A stretch of 64,000 nucleotides of DNA from Gryllotalpicola daejeonensis (GTDB taxonomy: Bacteria; Actinomycetota; Actinomycetes; Actinomycetales; Microbacteriaceae). The translations under genes were made by a program, and so were the position numbers. Positions 1 to 8,029 of the stretch are shown piece after piece; position 1 is the first letter of the stretch; each line of letters starts with the position of its first letter. The notes beneath the pieces were generated by a model. It was not told where the DNA came from. It worked only from the letters and a program-made list of their open reading frames with translations, and did no database searches. The stretch is from NCBI RefSeq assembly GCF_039538145.1, contig NZ_BAABBV010000001.1, forward strand, positions 1,922,001-1,986,000. The letters are read 5' to 3'.

Positions 1-1
1 G

Positions 2-202
2 CGCGAGGGTTTCCACGGCGAGGCCCGCGTGCTGGCGGACGAACTCGTGAGCGCGGCTGTGCAGCTCGATTTCCGGATGCCTGAGCTTCACGCCGGCGAT
101 GAGAGGCGCGGCACCGAGACTCCGGTTCCGTACCCCGCGGCGTGCCGCCCTCAGGCCTGGTCGGCGGCGGCGGCGATCGCGATCGCCTTCGCGGTCCGGT
201 GA
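2..202 (+). CDS. Glycogen debranching enzyme (amylo-alpha-1,6-glucosidase family), C-terminal fragment cut by window start
   Basis: Reading frame 2 is open from the window edge to a TGA at 200-202 and gives about 66 residues. It contains PVPYPAACRPQAW, the conserved C-terminal block of the (alpha/alpha)6-barrel debranching enzymes (compare PVPYPTSCSPQAW in the complete gene at 605-2713). The 5' part lies outside the window. After that block only about 13 residues remain, shorter than usual for the family, so the end may be truncated or simply short. It points toward the MerR gene and is convergent with it. This would be a second debranching-type enzyme next to the first. The family call is good; substrate (glycogen or another alpha-glucan) is inference. 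Confidence 0.6.
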   Translation, partial: REGFHGEARVLADELVSAAVQLDFRMPELHAGDERRGTETPVPYPAACRPQAWSAAAAIAIAFAVR

Positions 203-249
203 CCTCGCCAGCGCCGTGCTCGACCTCGTGACGGCCCGCGCGGAGGGCT

Positions 250-588
250 TCAGTCTTCGGCGCGGTCGCGGTCGGCGAGCTGCTGCTCGAGCTCGTCGAC
301 GCGGCGGCGCAGCTCGAGCACTTTGCGGATGCCCGGAAGGGTGACACCCTCATCTGTCAGCTCGATCACCTCGCGCAGGCGGTCGATCTCGTCCTGGGTG
401 TAGCGGCGCTGGTTACCCGTCGAGCGCTCGGGCTGCACGACCTCGAGGTCGTCGAGGCGACGCAGCTGGGCCTGCGGCACGTCGAGCAGAGTGGCGACCT
501 GGCCGATCGTGTAGAACGGCACGTCGTGCGCCGGCCCGCGCTGCGCGTCGTCGCTCGCGCCGGCGGCACGCTCAGGTGCGCTTGCCAC
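250..588 (-). CDS. MerR-family regulator, HspR-like
   Basis: A 112-residue protein. A MerR winged-helix DNA-binding domain occupies about residues 24-92 (YTIGQVATLLDVP at the start of helix 1, then NQRRYTQDEIDRL). It is followed by a short leucine-rich coiled coil (RKVLELRRRVDELEQQLAD). The lack of a ligand domain and the short coiled coil resemble HspR rather than classical metal or drug MerR proteins. The start is GTG at 588 behind GGAGGGG. The upstream debranching gene stops only 16 bases away, so the two are probably cotranscribed. dnaK, grpE and dnaJ are not adjacent, so a heat-shock role is unproven. It may control the neighbouring glycan genes. Confidence 0.8.
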   Translation of the reverse strand: MASAPERAAGASDDAQRGPAHDVPFYTIGQVATLLDVPQAQLRRLDDLEVVQPERSTGNQRRYTQDEIDRLREVIELTDEGVTLPGIRKVLELRRRVDELEQQLADRDRAED

Positions 589-604
589 TCACCCCTCCAG
601 CCCG

Positions 605-2713
605 TCAGACGACATCGATTGTAGCCACGCCCTCGGCGGGCGCAGCCGCGGCGTCGGTCGTCACCGAGCTGCCCTCGCTGTCCGCACGGACCGTGACCTG
701 ACGGCGCTCGAAGGGCAGCTTGTCGATCGAGACGGCGCCGAGCCGCGCCGGCGCCGCGTTGACGTCGAGACGCCCGCGTTCGCCCGAGGGCGACAGGCCC
801 AGCGAGATCCGCAGCAGCTCGAACGGCACCGCGGAAGCCCACGCCTGCGGTGAGCACGAGGTGGGGTACGGCACCGGCACCGGCTTCTCGGCGCGGTCGA
901 AGCCGCAGAACAGCTCGGGCAGCCGACCGCCGAACGAGCGTGCGGCGTCGAGCACCCCGTCGACGACGCGCCCCGCCTGCTCTGCGTACCCGTAGCGGGC
1001 GATGCCGGCTGCGATCAGCGCGGTGTCGTGCGGCCACACCGACCCGTTGTGGTAGCTCACCGGGTTGTAGCGCGCGTTGCCCGTGCCGAGTGTGCGGATG
1101 CCGTACCCGGTGAACAACTCGGGCGAGAGCAGCCGCTCGACGACGGGGGCGGCGACCGCCTCGTCGACGATGCCCGTCCACAGGCACTGGCCCGCGTTCG
1201 AGGCGATCGCGTCGACCTGGCGCTTGTCGGCGTCGAGTGCGAGCGCGAGATAGCCCTGCTCCGGCATCCAGAACGCCTCGTGGAAACGCGCCTTGAGCTC
1301 GGCAGCGCGAGCACGCCACGTCTGCGCCGAAGCCGTGTCCCCGAAGCGCTCGTCGAGGTCGGCTTTGGCCAGGAAGGCGGCGTAGCAGTACCCCTGCACC
1401 TCGGCGAGCGCGATCGGCGCTCGCGCGAGGGCGCCGTTGCGGAAGGAGATCGCGTCGAAGCTGTCCTTCCAGCCCTGGTTGAGCAGACCGCGGTCGGTGC
1501 GGCGCTGATACTCGACGAATCCGTCGCCGTCCCTGTCGCCGTAGTCGACGATCCAGCGCGCGGCCGCCTCGACGGCCGGTCGCAGCGGCTCGAGCTCGGC
1601 GAGGGGAACGCCCCAGCGGGCCGCCTGCCCGACCAGCATGACGAACAACGGCGTCGAGTCGATCGAGCCGTAGTAGACGCTGTCACCGCCGAGCGCCAGC
1701 GACAGATCCGCCCCGAGGCGCACCTCGTGAAGAATCCGCCCCGGCTCCTCCTCCGTCAGCGGGTCGACGCGGCGCCCCTGCATTCGCGCGAGAGTGCGCA
1801 ACGTGCCCATCGCGAGCTCAGGCGAGAACGGCAGCGTCATCCAACTGGTGAGCAGCGAGTCACGGCCGAACAGCGCCATGAACCACGGGGCGCCCGCCGC
1901 CACCACGTCGTCGTCCGGGTGCTTGGGGTCGACGATGCGCAGCGCTCCCAGGTCTTGCTCGCTGCGCTCCAGCGCCTGCGCGAGGGCCGGGTCGTCGACG
2001 CTGATATCGGGCACGGATGCCCGCCAGCCGCGCATCCGCCGTGCGGGTTCCGCGTCGTCGACCGGGGCGTCGAGCGGGAACGAGGCTGCCAGCTCCTGCC
2101 CCTCGACGCTCGCGACCACCTCGATCGTCGCGGTCCACTCCCCGCCGGCGGGCACCACCGCGTCGAAGCGCAGCTGATGCTCCGTGGCGATCGCCCCCGG
2201 GGCCGTCACACGCACGCCGCGGCCGTCGCCGTGCTCCGTCCACAGCACGAGATCGGCGCCGACCGCGCGCCTCGAGACGTGGCGCCCGCGGGGCGGCCGG
2301 TTCTCCTTGACCTCGAAGAGGTCGGCGAAGTCGACGTCCACCGACAGGCGCACGTCGACGCCCGCCGGCTCTGAGCCGAAGTTGCGCAGCACGACGTCCT
2401 CGCGCATGCCTTGGCCGACGTAGCGCGACCGCTCGACGATCAGAGTGGGCTCAGCCTGCCCGGGGCGCGTTGCGGCCCGGCCGACGAAGCGCGCCTCGTA
2501 GGGCTCGACGACGACGGCAGACAGCGGCTCGACGTGGGCGCCGTCGACATACAGCTCCCACTTCGATAGAAGGCGCGTGTCGCGCACGAAGAGCCCCTCG
2601 GCGCGCGCGCCCGCGATGTCGCCGTTCGCGGCGCTGACGCAGAACGAGGCGCCTTCGACAAGGGTGATGGTGGTCGGCGCGACGCCGACGATGGTCTGCT
2701 GCGAATCCGGCAT
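605..2713 (-). CDS. Glycogen debranching enzyme / amylo-alpha-1,6-glucosidase family
   Basis: A 702-residue cytosolic glycoside hydrolase. The N-terminal beta-domain of the bacterial debranching type begins at once (TITLVEGASFCVSAANGDI, then GLFVRDTRLLSKW). The catalytic (alpha/alpha)6 barrel follows, with WFMALFGRDSLLTSW near residue 280, GWKDSFDAI near 414 and PVPYPTSCSPQAW near the end. Known relatives cleave alpha-1,6 branch points or act on related alpha-glucans. The start is ATG at 2713 with GGAAAG upstream. The MerR gene follows 16 bases after the stop. A GT4 glycosyltransferase is divergent, which suggests joint turnover and synthesis of a storage or envelope glycan. The true substrate is not visible in the sequence. 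Confidence 0.85.
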   Translation of the reverse strand: MPDSQQTIVGVAPTTITLVEGASFCVSAANGDIAGARAEGLFVRDTRLLSKWELYVDGAHVEPLSAVVVEPYEARFVGRAATRPGQAEPTLIVERSRYVGQGMREDVVLRNFGSEPAGVDVRLSVDVDFADLFEVKENRPPRGRHVSRRAVGADLVLWTEHGDGRGVRVTAPGAIATEHQLRFDAVVPAGGEWTATIEVVASVEGQELAASFPLDAPVDDAEPARRMRGWRASVPDISVDDPALAQALERSEQDLGALRIVDPKHPDDDVVAAGAPWFMALFGRDSLLTSWMTLPFSPELAMGTLRTLARMQGRRVDPLTEEEPGRILHEVRLGADLSLALGGDSVYYGSIDSTPLFVMLVGQAARWGVPLAELEPLRPAVEAAARWIVDYGDRDGDGFVEYQRRTDRGLLNQGWKDSFDAISFRNGALARAPIALAEVQGYCYAAFLAKADLDERFGDTASAQTWRARAAELKARFHEAFWMPEQGYLALALDADKRQVDAIASNAGQCLWTGIVDEAVAAPVVERLLSPELFTGYGIRTLGTGNARYNPVSYHNGSVWPHDTALIAAGIARYGYAEQAGRVVDGVLDAARSFGGRLPELFCGFDRAEKPVPVPYPTSCSPQAWASAVPFELLRISLGLSPSGERGRLDVNAAPARLGAVSIDKLPFERRQVTVRADSEGSSVTTDAAAAPAEGVATIDVV

Positions 2714-2745
2714 GTCACTTTCCGTTGGAGAGATCTTGCGAATTG

Positions 2746-2770
2746 CTTGAGTGCAATGTTACAACTCGAT
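2746..2770. promoter_or_regulatory. HAIR-like half sites between debranching enzyme and glycosyltransferase
   Basis: CTTGAGT at 2746-2752 equals the half site of the HspR-associated inverted repeat (CTTGAGT-N7-ACTCAAG). An imperfect second half, ACTCGAT, follows at 2764-2770, but with an 11-base gap rather than 7. It lies in the AT-richer divergent promoter region and the operon encodes an HspR-like protein. Autoregulation is inference. Confidence 0.3.
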
Positions 2771-2845
2771 TTGCAGATATGGTCCCTCCGATGTTGTAGG
2801 GCCTTCTCGTCCCATCCGACAACCGGCTTGAGCAAGGAGGTTCTG

Positions 2846-3991
2846 ATGACCATCGTCGACACGCCTTCGCGGGTGCCAGACGAGCCTGTTCCCGGCGCCG
2901 CCGCAGACGGCAGGCCGCCCCTCAAGATCGCCATGGTGGCGCCGCCGTGGTTCGAGCTGCCCCCGCGCGGGTACGGCGGCACCGAGGCGGTGGTCGCGGC
3001 ACTCGTCGACGGCCTCGTGGCGCGCGGCCACGAGGTGAAGCTCATCGCCGCGGGCGAGCACCGCACGGCAGCGACCTCCTTCCATCGCATCTACGACGAG
3101 CCACCCACCGAGCGCCTCGGAACTCCGATTCCCGAGGTCATCGCGGCCGCGGAGGCCGCCCGCGCCATCGAGAGCGCCGACGTCGACGTCGTGCACGATC
3201 ACACACTCGCCGGCCCGCTGCTGGCCCGCGGCCGCACGCAGCCCACGGTCGTCACGATGCACGGCCCGGTCACGGGCGAGCCCGGTGACTACCACGAGCG
3301 ACTCGGACGCACGGTCGACCTCGTCGCCATCTCAGACGCGCAGCGGCGGCTGAACCCGCGGCTGAACTGGGTCGGCACCGTCCACAACGCCATCGACGTC
3401 CCGTCGTTCCCCTATCGCGCCGAGAAGGACGACTACGTGCTCTGGCTCGGCAGGTTCAGCCCCGACAAGGCCCCCGACCTGGCGATCGACGCGGCTCGGC
3501 GCGCCGGCCGGCGCATCGTGCTCGCCGGGAAGCTCAACGAGCCGAGCGAGTTCGAGTACTTCGACGACGTCGTGCGGCCGCTGCTGGGAAGCGACGCCGA
3601 GTACGTCGGCGAGGCGGACGCGACCCTCAAGCGCGAGCTGCTCTCGGGTGCGCGCTCGCTCGTCTTCCCGATCCAGTGGGAGGAGCCGTTCGGCATGGTC
3701 ATGATCGAGGCCATGGCCTGCGGCACCCCCGTGGTCGCCCTGCGTCGCGGCAGCGTTCCGGAGATCGTGGCCCACGGCCGCAGCGGTCTCATCGTCGACG
3801 ACTTCCGCCAGTTCCCTGCGGCGCTTGCGCTCGCCGAGGAACTGGACCCGGCCGACGCCCGCGCGGAGGCGGAGCGGCGCTTCGACCTCCCCGTCATGGC
3901 TGAGGGCTACGAGCGCGTGTACCGCATGCTGGCAGAGGGCACCGAGAGCATCCGGCGGCTCAGCGACGACGTGGCGACCAGCGCCCGCTAG
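2846..3991 (+). CDS. GT4-family glycosyltransferase
   Basis: A 381-residue GT-B glycosyltransferase. The N-terminal domain starts with KIAMVAPPWFELPPRGYGG near residue 22 and contains VVHDHT. The C-terminal GT1/GT4 nucleotide-sugar domain has WLGRFSPDKAPDLAIDAA and the E-x7-E region EEPFGMVMIEAMACGTPVV near 278-296. Relatives transfer sugars from NDP-sugars to glycans, lipids or small acceptors. ATG 2846 is preferred over upstream in-frame codons because AAGGAGG lies five bases before it. It is divergent from the debranching enzyme. Acceptor and donor cannot be told from sequence. Confidence 0.87.
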   Translation: MTIVDTPSRVPDEPVPGAAADGRPPLKIAMVAPPWFELPPRGYGGTEAVVAALVDGLVARGHEVKLIAAGEHRTAATSFHRIYDEPPTERLGTPIPEVIAAAEAARAIESADVDVVHDHTLAGPLLARGRTQPTVVTMHGPVTGEPGDYHERLGRTVDLVAISDAQRRLNPRLNWVGTVHNAIDVPSFPYRAEKDDYVLWLGRFSPDKAPDLAIDAARRAGRRIVLAGKLNEPSEFEYFDDVVRPLLGSDAEYVGEADATLKRELLSGARSLVFPIQWEEPFGMVMIEAMACGTPVVALRRGSVPEIVAHGRSGLIVDDFRQFPAALALAEELDPADARAEAERRFDLPVMAEGYERVYRMLAEGTESIRRLSDDVATSAR

Positions 3992-4000
3992 GCGCCATCG

Positions 4001-5101
4001 CTAAAGCGCCGCGACCACCTGCCGCGCCACCGCTCGCCCCGCCCGGTTCGCGCCGATCGTCGACGCCTGAGGTCCATACCCGGCGAGGAAGATGCGGGGG
4101 TCGGCTGCCACGGCGCCGTTCTCGACGGTCACACCGCCGCCGATGTTGTGCAGCCGCAGCGGGGCGAGGTGCCGCAGCTCCGGCCGGAATCCGGTCGCCC
4201 AGATGATCGCGTCAGCCTGAGTGAAGGAGCCGTCCGGCCAGCGCACGCCGTCACGCTCGACGCGCGTGAACATGGGCCGCTCGCGCAGGACGCCGCGTTC
4301 GATGCCGGCGGCGATGCGCCGCGTCTTCGCGATGCCCGTGCCGTGCACGATGCTCGGAAGCGGCTTCCCCGCGCGCGCGGCGGCGTCCTGCTCGGCGACG
4401 GCGCGCGCGCCGCCCTCCATGCTGAGCTTCTCGTCATCGCTGAAGACGACGGGCCGCCGCGTCGCCCAGCTGAGCTGCGCCGCCACGCCCTCGAGCTCGA
4501 GCAGGAAGCCGATCGCGCTCGTGCCGCCGCCGACCACGACGACCGACTGGCCGCGGAACTGCTCGGCGGACACGTAGCCGTTGGTCGCGAGCTGGGTTCC
4601 GGCGAACTCGCGGATGCCGGGCACATACGGCACGAAGGGGGTGCGCCACGTTCCGGTGGCGTTGACCAGCAGGCGGGTCACGATCTCTTCGCGGTAGTCG
4701 GGGTCGTGCTCGTCGGGCACGCGGGCGTTCACCACGAGGTCGGCGCCGCGGTTGAAGACGCTCATCACTTCGACGGGGCGGAAGACCTGGAATCCGTAAT
4801 GCTCTTCGTACTGCCGGTAATAGTCCTCGACCACCTCTTTGGCGGGCCGATGGTGATCGGCGGTCTCAAACGACAGTCCGAGCTCGTTCATGCCGGGCAG
4901 GTCGGCGACGCGGTGCGCGCTGCCGAGGGTGAGCGCCTCCCAGCGGCGCTGCCAGGCGCCGCCGGTGCTCGGGCCGCGGTCGAGCATCACGAAGTCGACG
5001 CCCGGCTCGAGCTGGAATCGCTTCAGGAAATAGGCCACCGAGAGGCCCGCCTGACCCGCCCCGACGACGACCACCTGGGTGTGGGTCGGCAAGAGTGACA
5101 C
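4001..5101 (-). CDS. NAD(P)/FAD-dependent oxidoreductase, flavin monooxygenase-like
   Basis: About 366 residues with two Rossmann motifs: an N-terminal FAD site VVVVGAGQAGLSVAYFL and a central NAD(P) site VVVVGGGTSAIGFL. The ATGFRPELRHL block near the C-terminus is the ATG motif of this flavoprotein class (CzcO/FMO-like). It probably oxidises a small substrate using NADPH and O2; the substrate is unknown. I chose GTG 5101 because the glycine-rich loop then starts near residue 10. An in-frame TTG at 5137 is possible, but no good ribosome site supports either. It is convergent with the glycosyltransferase, whose stop is 9 bases away. Confidence 0.75.
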   Translation of the reverse strand: MSLLPTHTQVVVVGAGQAGLSVAYFLKRFQLEPGVDFVMLDRGPSTGGAWQRRWEALTLGSAHRVADLPGMNELGLSFETADHHRPAKEVVEDYYRQYEEHYGFQVFRPVEVMSVFNRGADLVVNARVPDEHDPDYREEIVTRLLVNATGTWRTPFVPYVPGIREFAGTQLATNGYVSAEQFRGQSVVVVGGGTSAIGFLLELEGVAAQLSWATRRPVVFSDDEKLSMEGGARAVAEQDAAARAGKPLPSIVHGTGIAKTRRIAAGIERGVLRERPMFTRVERDGVRWPDGSFTQADAIIWATGFRPELRHLAPLRLHNIGGGVTVENGAVAADPRIFLAGYGPQASTIGANRAGRAVARQVVAAL

Positions 5102-5241
5102 GGGGCATCCAGGAAAATGACGGAGGGTGCTGGGCAAGGGCGGGTGGAGCGCCTCATGCTAAACTACCCGCTAGTTTTCTACTCTGTTTGCGCCGGGTGA
5201 CAGCACCCTCACCCCGGCCCGTCATCGTAAGGGGGTCTCGC

Positions 5242-5460
5242 ATGGGGCGTGGCCGTCAGAAGGCAAAGCACACCAAGATCGCCCGCGAGCTGAAGTCCTA
5301 CAGCCCGGAAGTGAACTACGCGGCCTTGGAGCGCGAGCTCGGTAGCCACTCGTCCGAAGAGGACCAGTACGCGGCTTGGGCAGACTATGAGCCCGAGGGC
5401 CTCGACGACGAGGATGAGGACGAAGACGAATATCAGGCTCGGCAGCCGAAGGGCGCCTGA
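5242..5460 (+). CDS. DUF3073 small acidic protein
   Basis: A 72-residue protein beginning MGRGRQKAKHTKIARELKSY, the conserved basic N-terminus of DUF3073. The tail is very acidic (DDEDEDEDEYQ). The family is confined to actinobacteria and is typically beside purM and purF, as here (purM begins 2.5 kb downstream on the other strand). Its function is unknown; the basic head and acidic tail would fit nucleic acid or protein binding, which is speculation. ATG 5242 follows GGGGG. A strong hairpin terminator follows the stop. Confidence 0.85.
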   Translation: MGRGRQKAKHTKIARELKSYSPEVNYAALERELGSHSSEEDQYAAWADYEPEGLDDEDEDEDEYQARQPKGA

Positions 5461-5486
5461 GCCACTTCATACCTAGACGTTCGAAT

Positions 5487-5513
5487 GCCCCGCTTCGGTC
5501 ACCGAGGCGGGGC
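5487..5513 (+). terminator. Terminator hairpin after the DUF3073 gene
   Basis: Arms GCCCCGCTTCGGT and ACCGAGGCGGGGC pair over 13 positions with one G-U wobble and almost no loop. It begins 26 bases after the stop. The T tract behind it is weak (GTTCTG), as is common in high-GC actinobacteria. Confidence 0.7.
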
Positions 5514-5558
5514 GTTCTGCGTGTCGCGGCGAACGCGCTGACGGGCCAGCATGTGCGC

Positions 5559-6137
5559 ATGGGACGGTTGATCTATTCGGCGATCGCATCGCTCGACGGA
5601 TACCTGGACGACCCGGCCGGCGATTCCGCGTGGAGCGCACCAGACGACGAGGCGCTCGCGCACATCACCGAGGGCGAGCGGCCGCTCAGCACTTACCTCT
5701 ACGGTCGCCGGATGTACGAGACCATGCGCATCTGGCAGACCTGGCCCGACGAGGACACGGGATCGCCGCTCGATCTCGAGTGGGCGCGCATGTGGCGCGC
5801 GGCGGAGAAGATCGTGTACTCGCGAACGCTGACGGATGCCACGTCTCCGGCGACTCGCATCGAGCGCGAGTTCGACCCCGCGGTGGTGCGTCGCCTGGTC
5901 GAGGAATCCCCCACCGATATGTCGATCGGCGGCGCCGTGCTCGCGGGGCAGGCGCTCGCCGCCGGCATCATCGATGAGCTGCGCTGGTACAGCTACCCCG
6001 TCGCCGTGGGCGGCGGAAATCCGTGGCTCCCGCGCGACGTGCGCCTCGATCTCGAGCTCATCGAGACCCGCGGCTTCGCCAGCGGCGTCGTCTTCAGCCG
6101 CTACCGCGTCGCCTCGACGAGGAACCGGCGCGAGTAG
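5559..6137 (+). CDS. Dihydrofolate reductase-family protein (RibD C-terminal fold)
   Basis: About 192 residues starting GRLIYSAIASLDGYLDDP, the typical first strand and helix of the RibD-C/DHFR-like proteins, followed by YLYGRRMYETM and a late SIGGAVLAGQAL nucleotide-binding block. Such stand-alone proteins are NADPH-dependent reductases of unknown substrate; it is unlikely to be the housekeeping folA. ATG 5559 is preferred to GTG 5553. Its 3' end overlaps the convergent methyltransferase gene by 37 bases. Confidence 0.8.
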   Translation: MGRLIYSAIASLDGYLDDPAGDSAWSAPDDEALAHITEGERPLSTYLYGRRMYETMRIWQTWPDEDTGSPLDLEWARMWRAAEKIVYSRTLTDATSPATRIEREFDPAVVRRLVEESPTDMSIGGAVLAGQALAAGIIDELRWYSYPVAVGGGNPWLPRDVRLDLELIETRGFASGVVFSRYRVASTRNRRE

Positions 6138-6865
6138 CTCACGAACGAGCCGTTCGCCTCGATGAGCGCGTGCATGCGCCGCAGCTCGTCGCGATACGCG
6201 GCGACCGTGAAGCCCGGCACCGTCCACAGCACCTTGCGCAGGAAGTACACGACGGCGCCGACGTCGAAGAACTCGACCTTGGTCACAGCCTCTTCAAGCC
6301 GGGTGATCGTGAGCCCAGCCTCGGCCGCGCGCTGCCTGATCACCGCCTCGTGGCCGTGATCCTCGTGCGCGTCGCCCCGCGGGCCGAGGAAGAACTCGTA
6401 CAGCTTGCGGTTCGTTCCCCAGCCGATCAGCTGGCCGAGGAACGTGCCGCCCGGCGCGAGCACGCGCCCGATCTCCTCCCACGGGACGCCATAGGGATGA
6501 CGCGCCAGCACCAGATCGAACGTCTCCGCCTCGAAGGGCAGCGGGTCGGTGCCGGCCGCGTTCGCGACCTCACCGCCGAACGGCGCGAGCCGCTCGCGGG
6601 CGAGCGCGAGATTGGGCGGCCACTCCTCGGTCGCGGCGACGCGCGCGGGCACGGATGCCGCACGCCCCAGCGCCTCCGCGTAGACCTCGGCGCCGCCCGT
6701 CTGCAGGTCGAGCGAGGCGTGCGCGTGGCCCAGCGCTTCCGCCGCGAGCCGCGCGTAGCCCCACGGCGGACGCTCTTCGGTCGCGCGCCCGTCGAACCAC
6801 GAGAAGTCCCACCCCTCGGTGGGCTCGGCCTCGCCTTCGGCGACGATGTCGTCGAACTCAGGCAT
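6101..6865 (-). CDS. Class I SAM-dependent methyltransferase
   Basis: 254 residues of the methyltransferase type 11 fold. SAM-binding motif I is SLDLQTGGAEVY near residues 55-66. The motif IV region is TFDLVLARHPYGVPW and the post-motif is GRVLAPGGTFLGQLIGW. Relatives methylate small molecules or RNA; the target is unknown. ATG 6865 lies inside the last codons of purM (8-base overlap), so translation is coupled to purM although the function is probably unrelated. Confidence 0.8.
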   Translation of the reverse strand: MPEFDDIVAEGEAEPTEGWDFSWFDGRATEERPPWGYARLAAEALGHAHASLDLQTGGAEVYAEALGRAASVPARVAATEEWPPNLALARERLAPFGGEVANAAGTDPLPFEAETFDLVLARHPYGVPWEEIGRVLAPGGTFLGQLIGWGTNRKLYEFFLGPRGDAHEDHGHEAVIRQRAAEAGLTITRLEEAVTKVEFFDVGAVVYFLRKVLWTVPGFTVAAYRDELRRMHALIEANGSFVSYSRRFLVEATR

Positions 6866-7967
6866 AGCTGCCGACGAGGCGCACGGCGCCGCCGTCGACG
6901 CCCTTGGCACCCTGCTCGAAGCCGGTGAAGTCACGGGCATCCGTCGACACGGTCCCCGCGACCCACGCGGGAATGCCGTCCTGCTTCAGCGCCGCGACGA
7001 TGCCGTCGACCGCGCCGGGCGCGACGACCGCGAAGAACCCGATGCCGAGGTTCCACGTGCCTTCCGCCGACTCGAGCGACGTGCCGGCGAGGTCCGAGAG
7101 CACGCGGAAGACGGGCGCCGGTGACCACGACGCGCGGTCGAGCTCGGCCCACGCGCCGCGGGGCAGCACGCGCGCCAGGTTCACGGCGATGCCGCCGCCG
7201 GTCACGTGCGAGAGAGAGTGAACGGATGCCGCAAGCTGCGGGTCCGCGAGCAGGCGCAGCAGCGGCGAGGTGTACAGCCGGGTCGGCTCGAGCAGGGCCT
7301 CGCCCCACGTCGTGCCGAGCTCGTCGCTGCGGTCGGTGTACGAGATGCCGGCACCCGCCAGGATGTGGCGCACGAGCGAGTAGCCGTTCGAGTGCAGCCC
7401 GGACGAGCCGAGTGCCAGCACGACATCCCCGTGCTGCACGCGGTCGGCGCCGAGCACCGCGTCGGCCTCGACAGCGCCGACGGCCGCGCCCGCGACGTCG
7501 TAGTCGTCGGGCCCGAGCAGCCCCGGGTGCTCCGCGGTCTCGCCGCCGACGAGGGCGGTGCCGGTCGCCGAGCAGGCGCGCGCGATGCCGGCGACGATGT
7601 CGGCGATGCGGTTCGGCACGACCTTGCCGCACGCGATGTAGTCCGTCATGAACAGCGGCTTCGCGCCGACCACGACGATGTCGTCGACGACCATGCCGAC
7701 GAGATCCTGACCGATGGTGTCGTGCTTGTCGATCGCCTGCGCGATGGCGACCTTCGTGCCGACGCCGTCGGTCGAAGTCGCGAGCAGCGGCTTGTCGAAG
7801 CTCTTGAGGAACGAGACGTCGAACAGGCCGGCGAAGCCGCCGACGCCGCCGAGCACCTCGGGGCCATGCGTGGCCGAGACCGCCGACTTCATCAGCTCGA
7901 CCGCCAGATCACCCGCCGCGGTGTCGACTCCGGCTTGGGCGTACGTGCTGCTCGAGTCGTTCGTCAC
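6858..7967 (-). CDS. purM: Phosphoribosylformylglycinamidine cyclo-ligase (AIR synthetase)
   Basis: 369 residues, full length for PurM. It converts FGAM to AIR with ATP, step 5 of de novo purine synthesis in the cytosol. Characteristic blocks are YAQAGVDTAAGD at the N-terminus, GVGTKVAIAQAI, DDIVVVGAKPLFMTDYIA, VGGETAEHPG and SHVTGGGIAVNLARVLP. The start is GTG 7967. Together with purF, purD, purC and purSQL it belongs to the actinobacterial purine supercluster, although here it points away from purF with an MFS gene between them. Confidence 0.97.
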   Translation of the reverse strand: MTNDSSSTYAQAGVDTAAGDLAVELMKSAVSATHGPEVLGGVGGFAGLFDVSFLKSFDKPLLATSTDGVGTKVAIAQAIDKHDTIGQDLVGMVVDDIVVVGAKPLFMTDYIACGKVVPNRIADIVAGIARACSATGTALVGGETAEHPGLLGPDDYDVAGAAVGAVEADAVLGADRVQHGDVVLALGSSGLHSNGYSLVRHILAGAGISYTDRSDELGTTWGEALLEPTRLYTSPLLRLLADPQLAASVHSLSHVTGGGIAVNLARVLPRGAWAELDRASWSPAPVFRVLSDLAGTSLESAEGTWNLGIGFFAVVAPGAVDGIVAALKQDGIPAWVAGTVSTDARDFTGFEQGAKGVDGGAVRLVGSYA

Positions 7968-8029
7968 GCGCCGATTCTACCGGCGCACTTCTGGGCTGCC
8001 GCCGGGGCGGCTCCGCGGGCCGCCGTCCG

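Noticed and set aside
5480..5520. tRNA-like TPsiC arm (GTTCGAATGCC)
   Set aside because: The flanking bases form a simple terminator stem and no acceptor, D or anticodon arms can be built.
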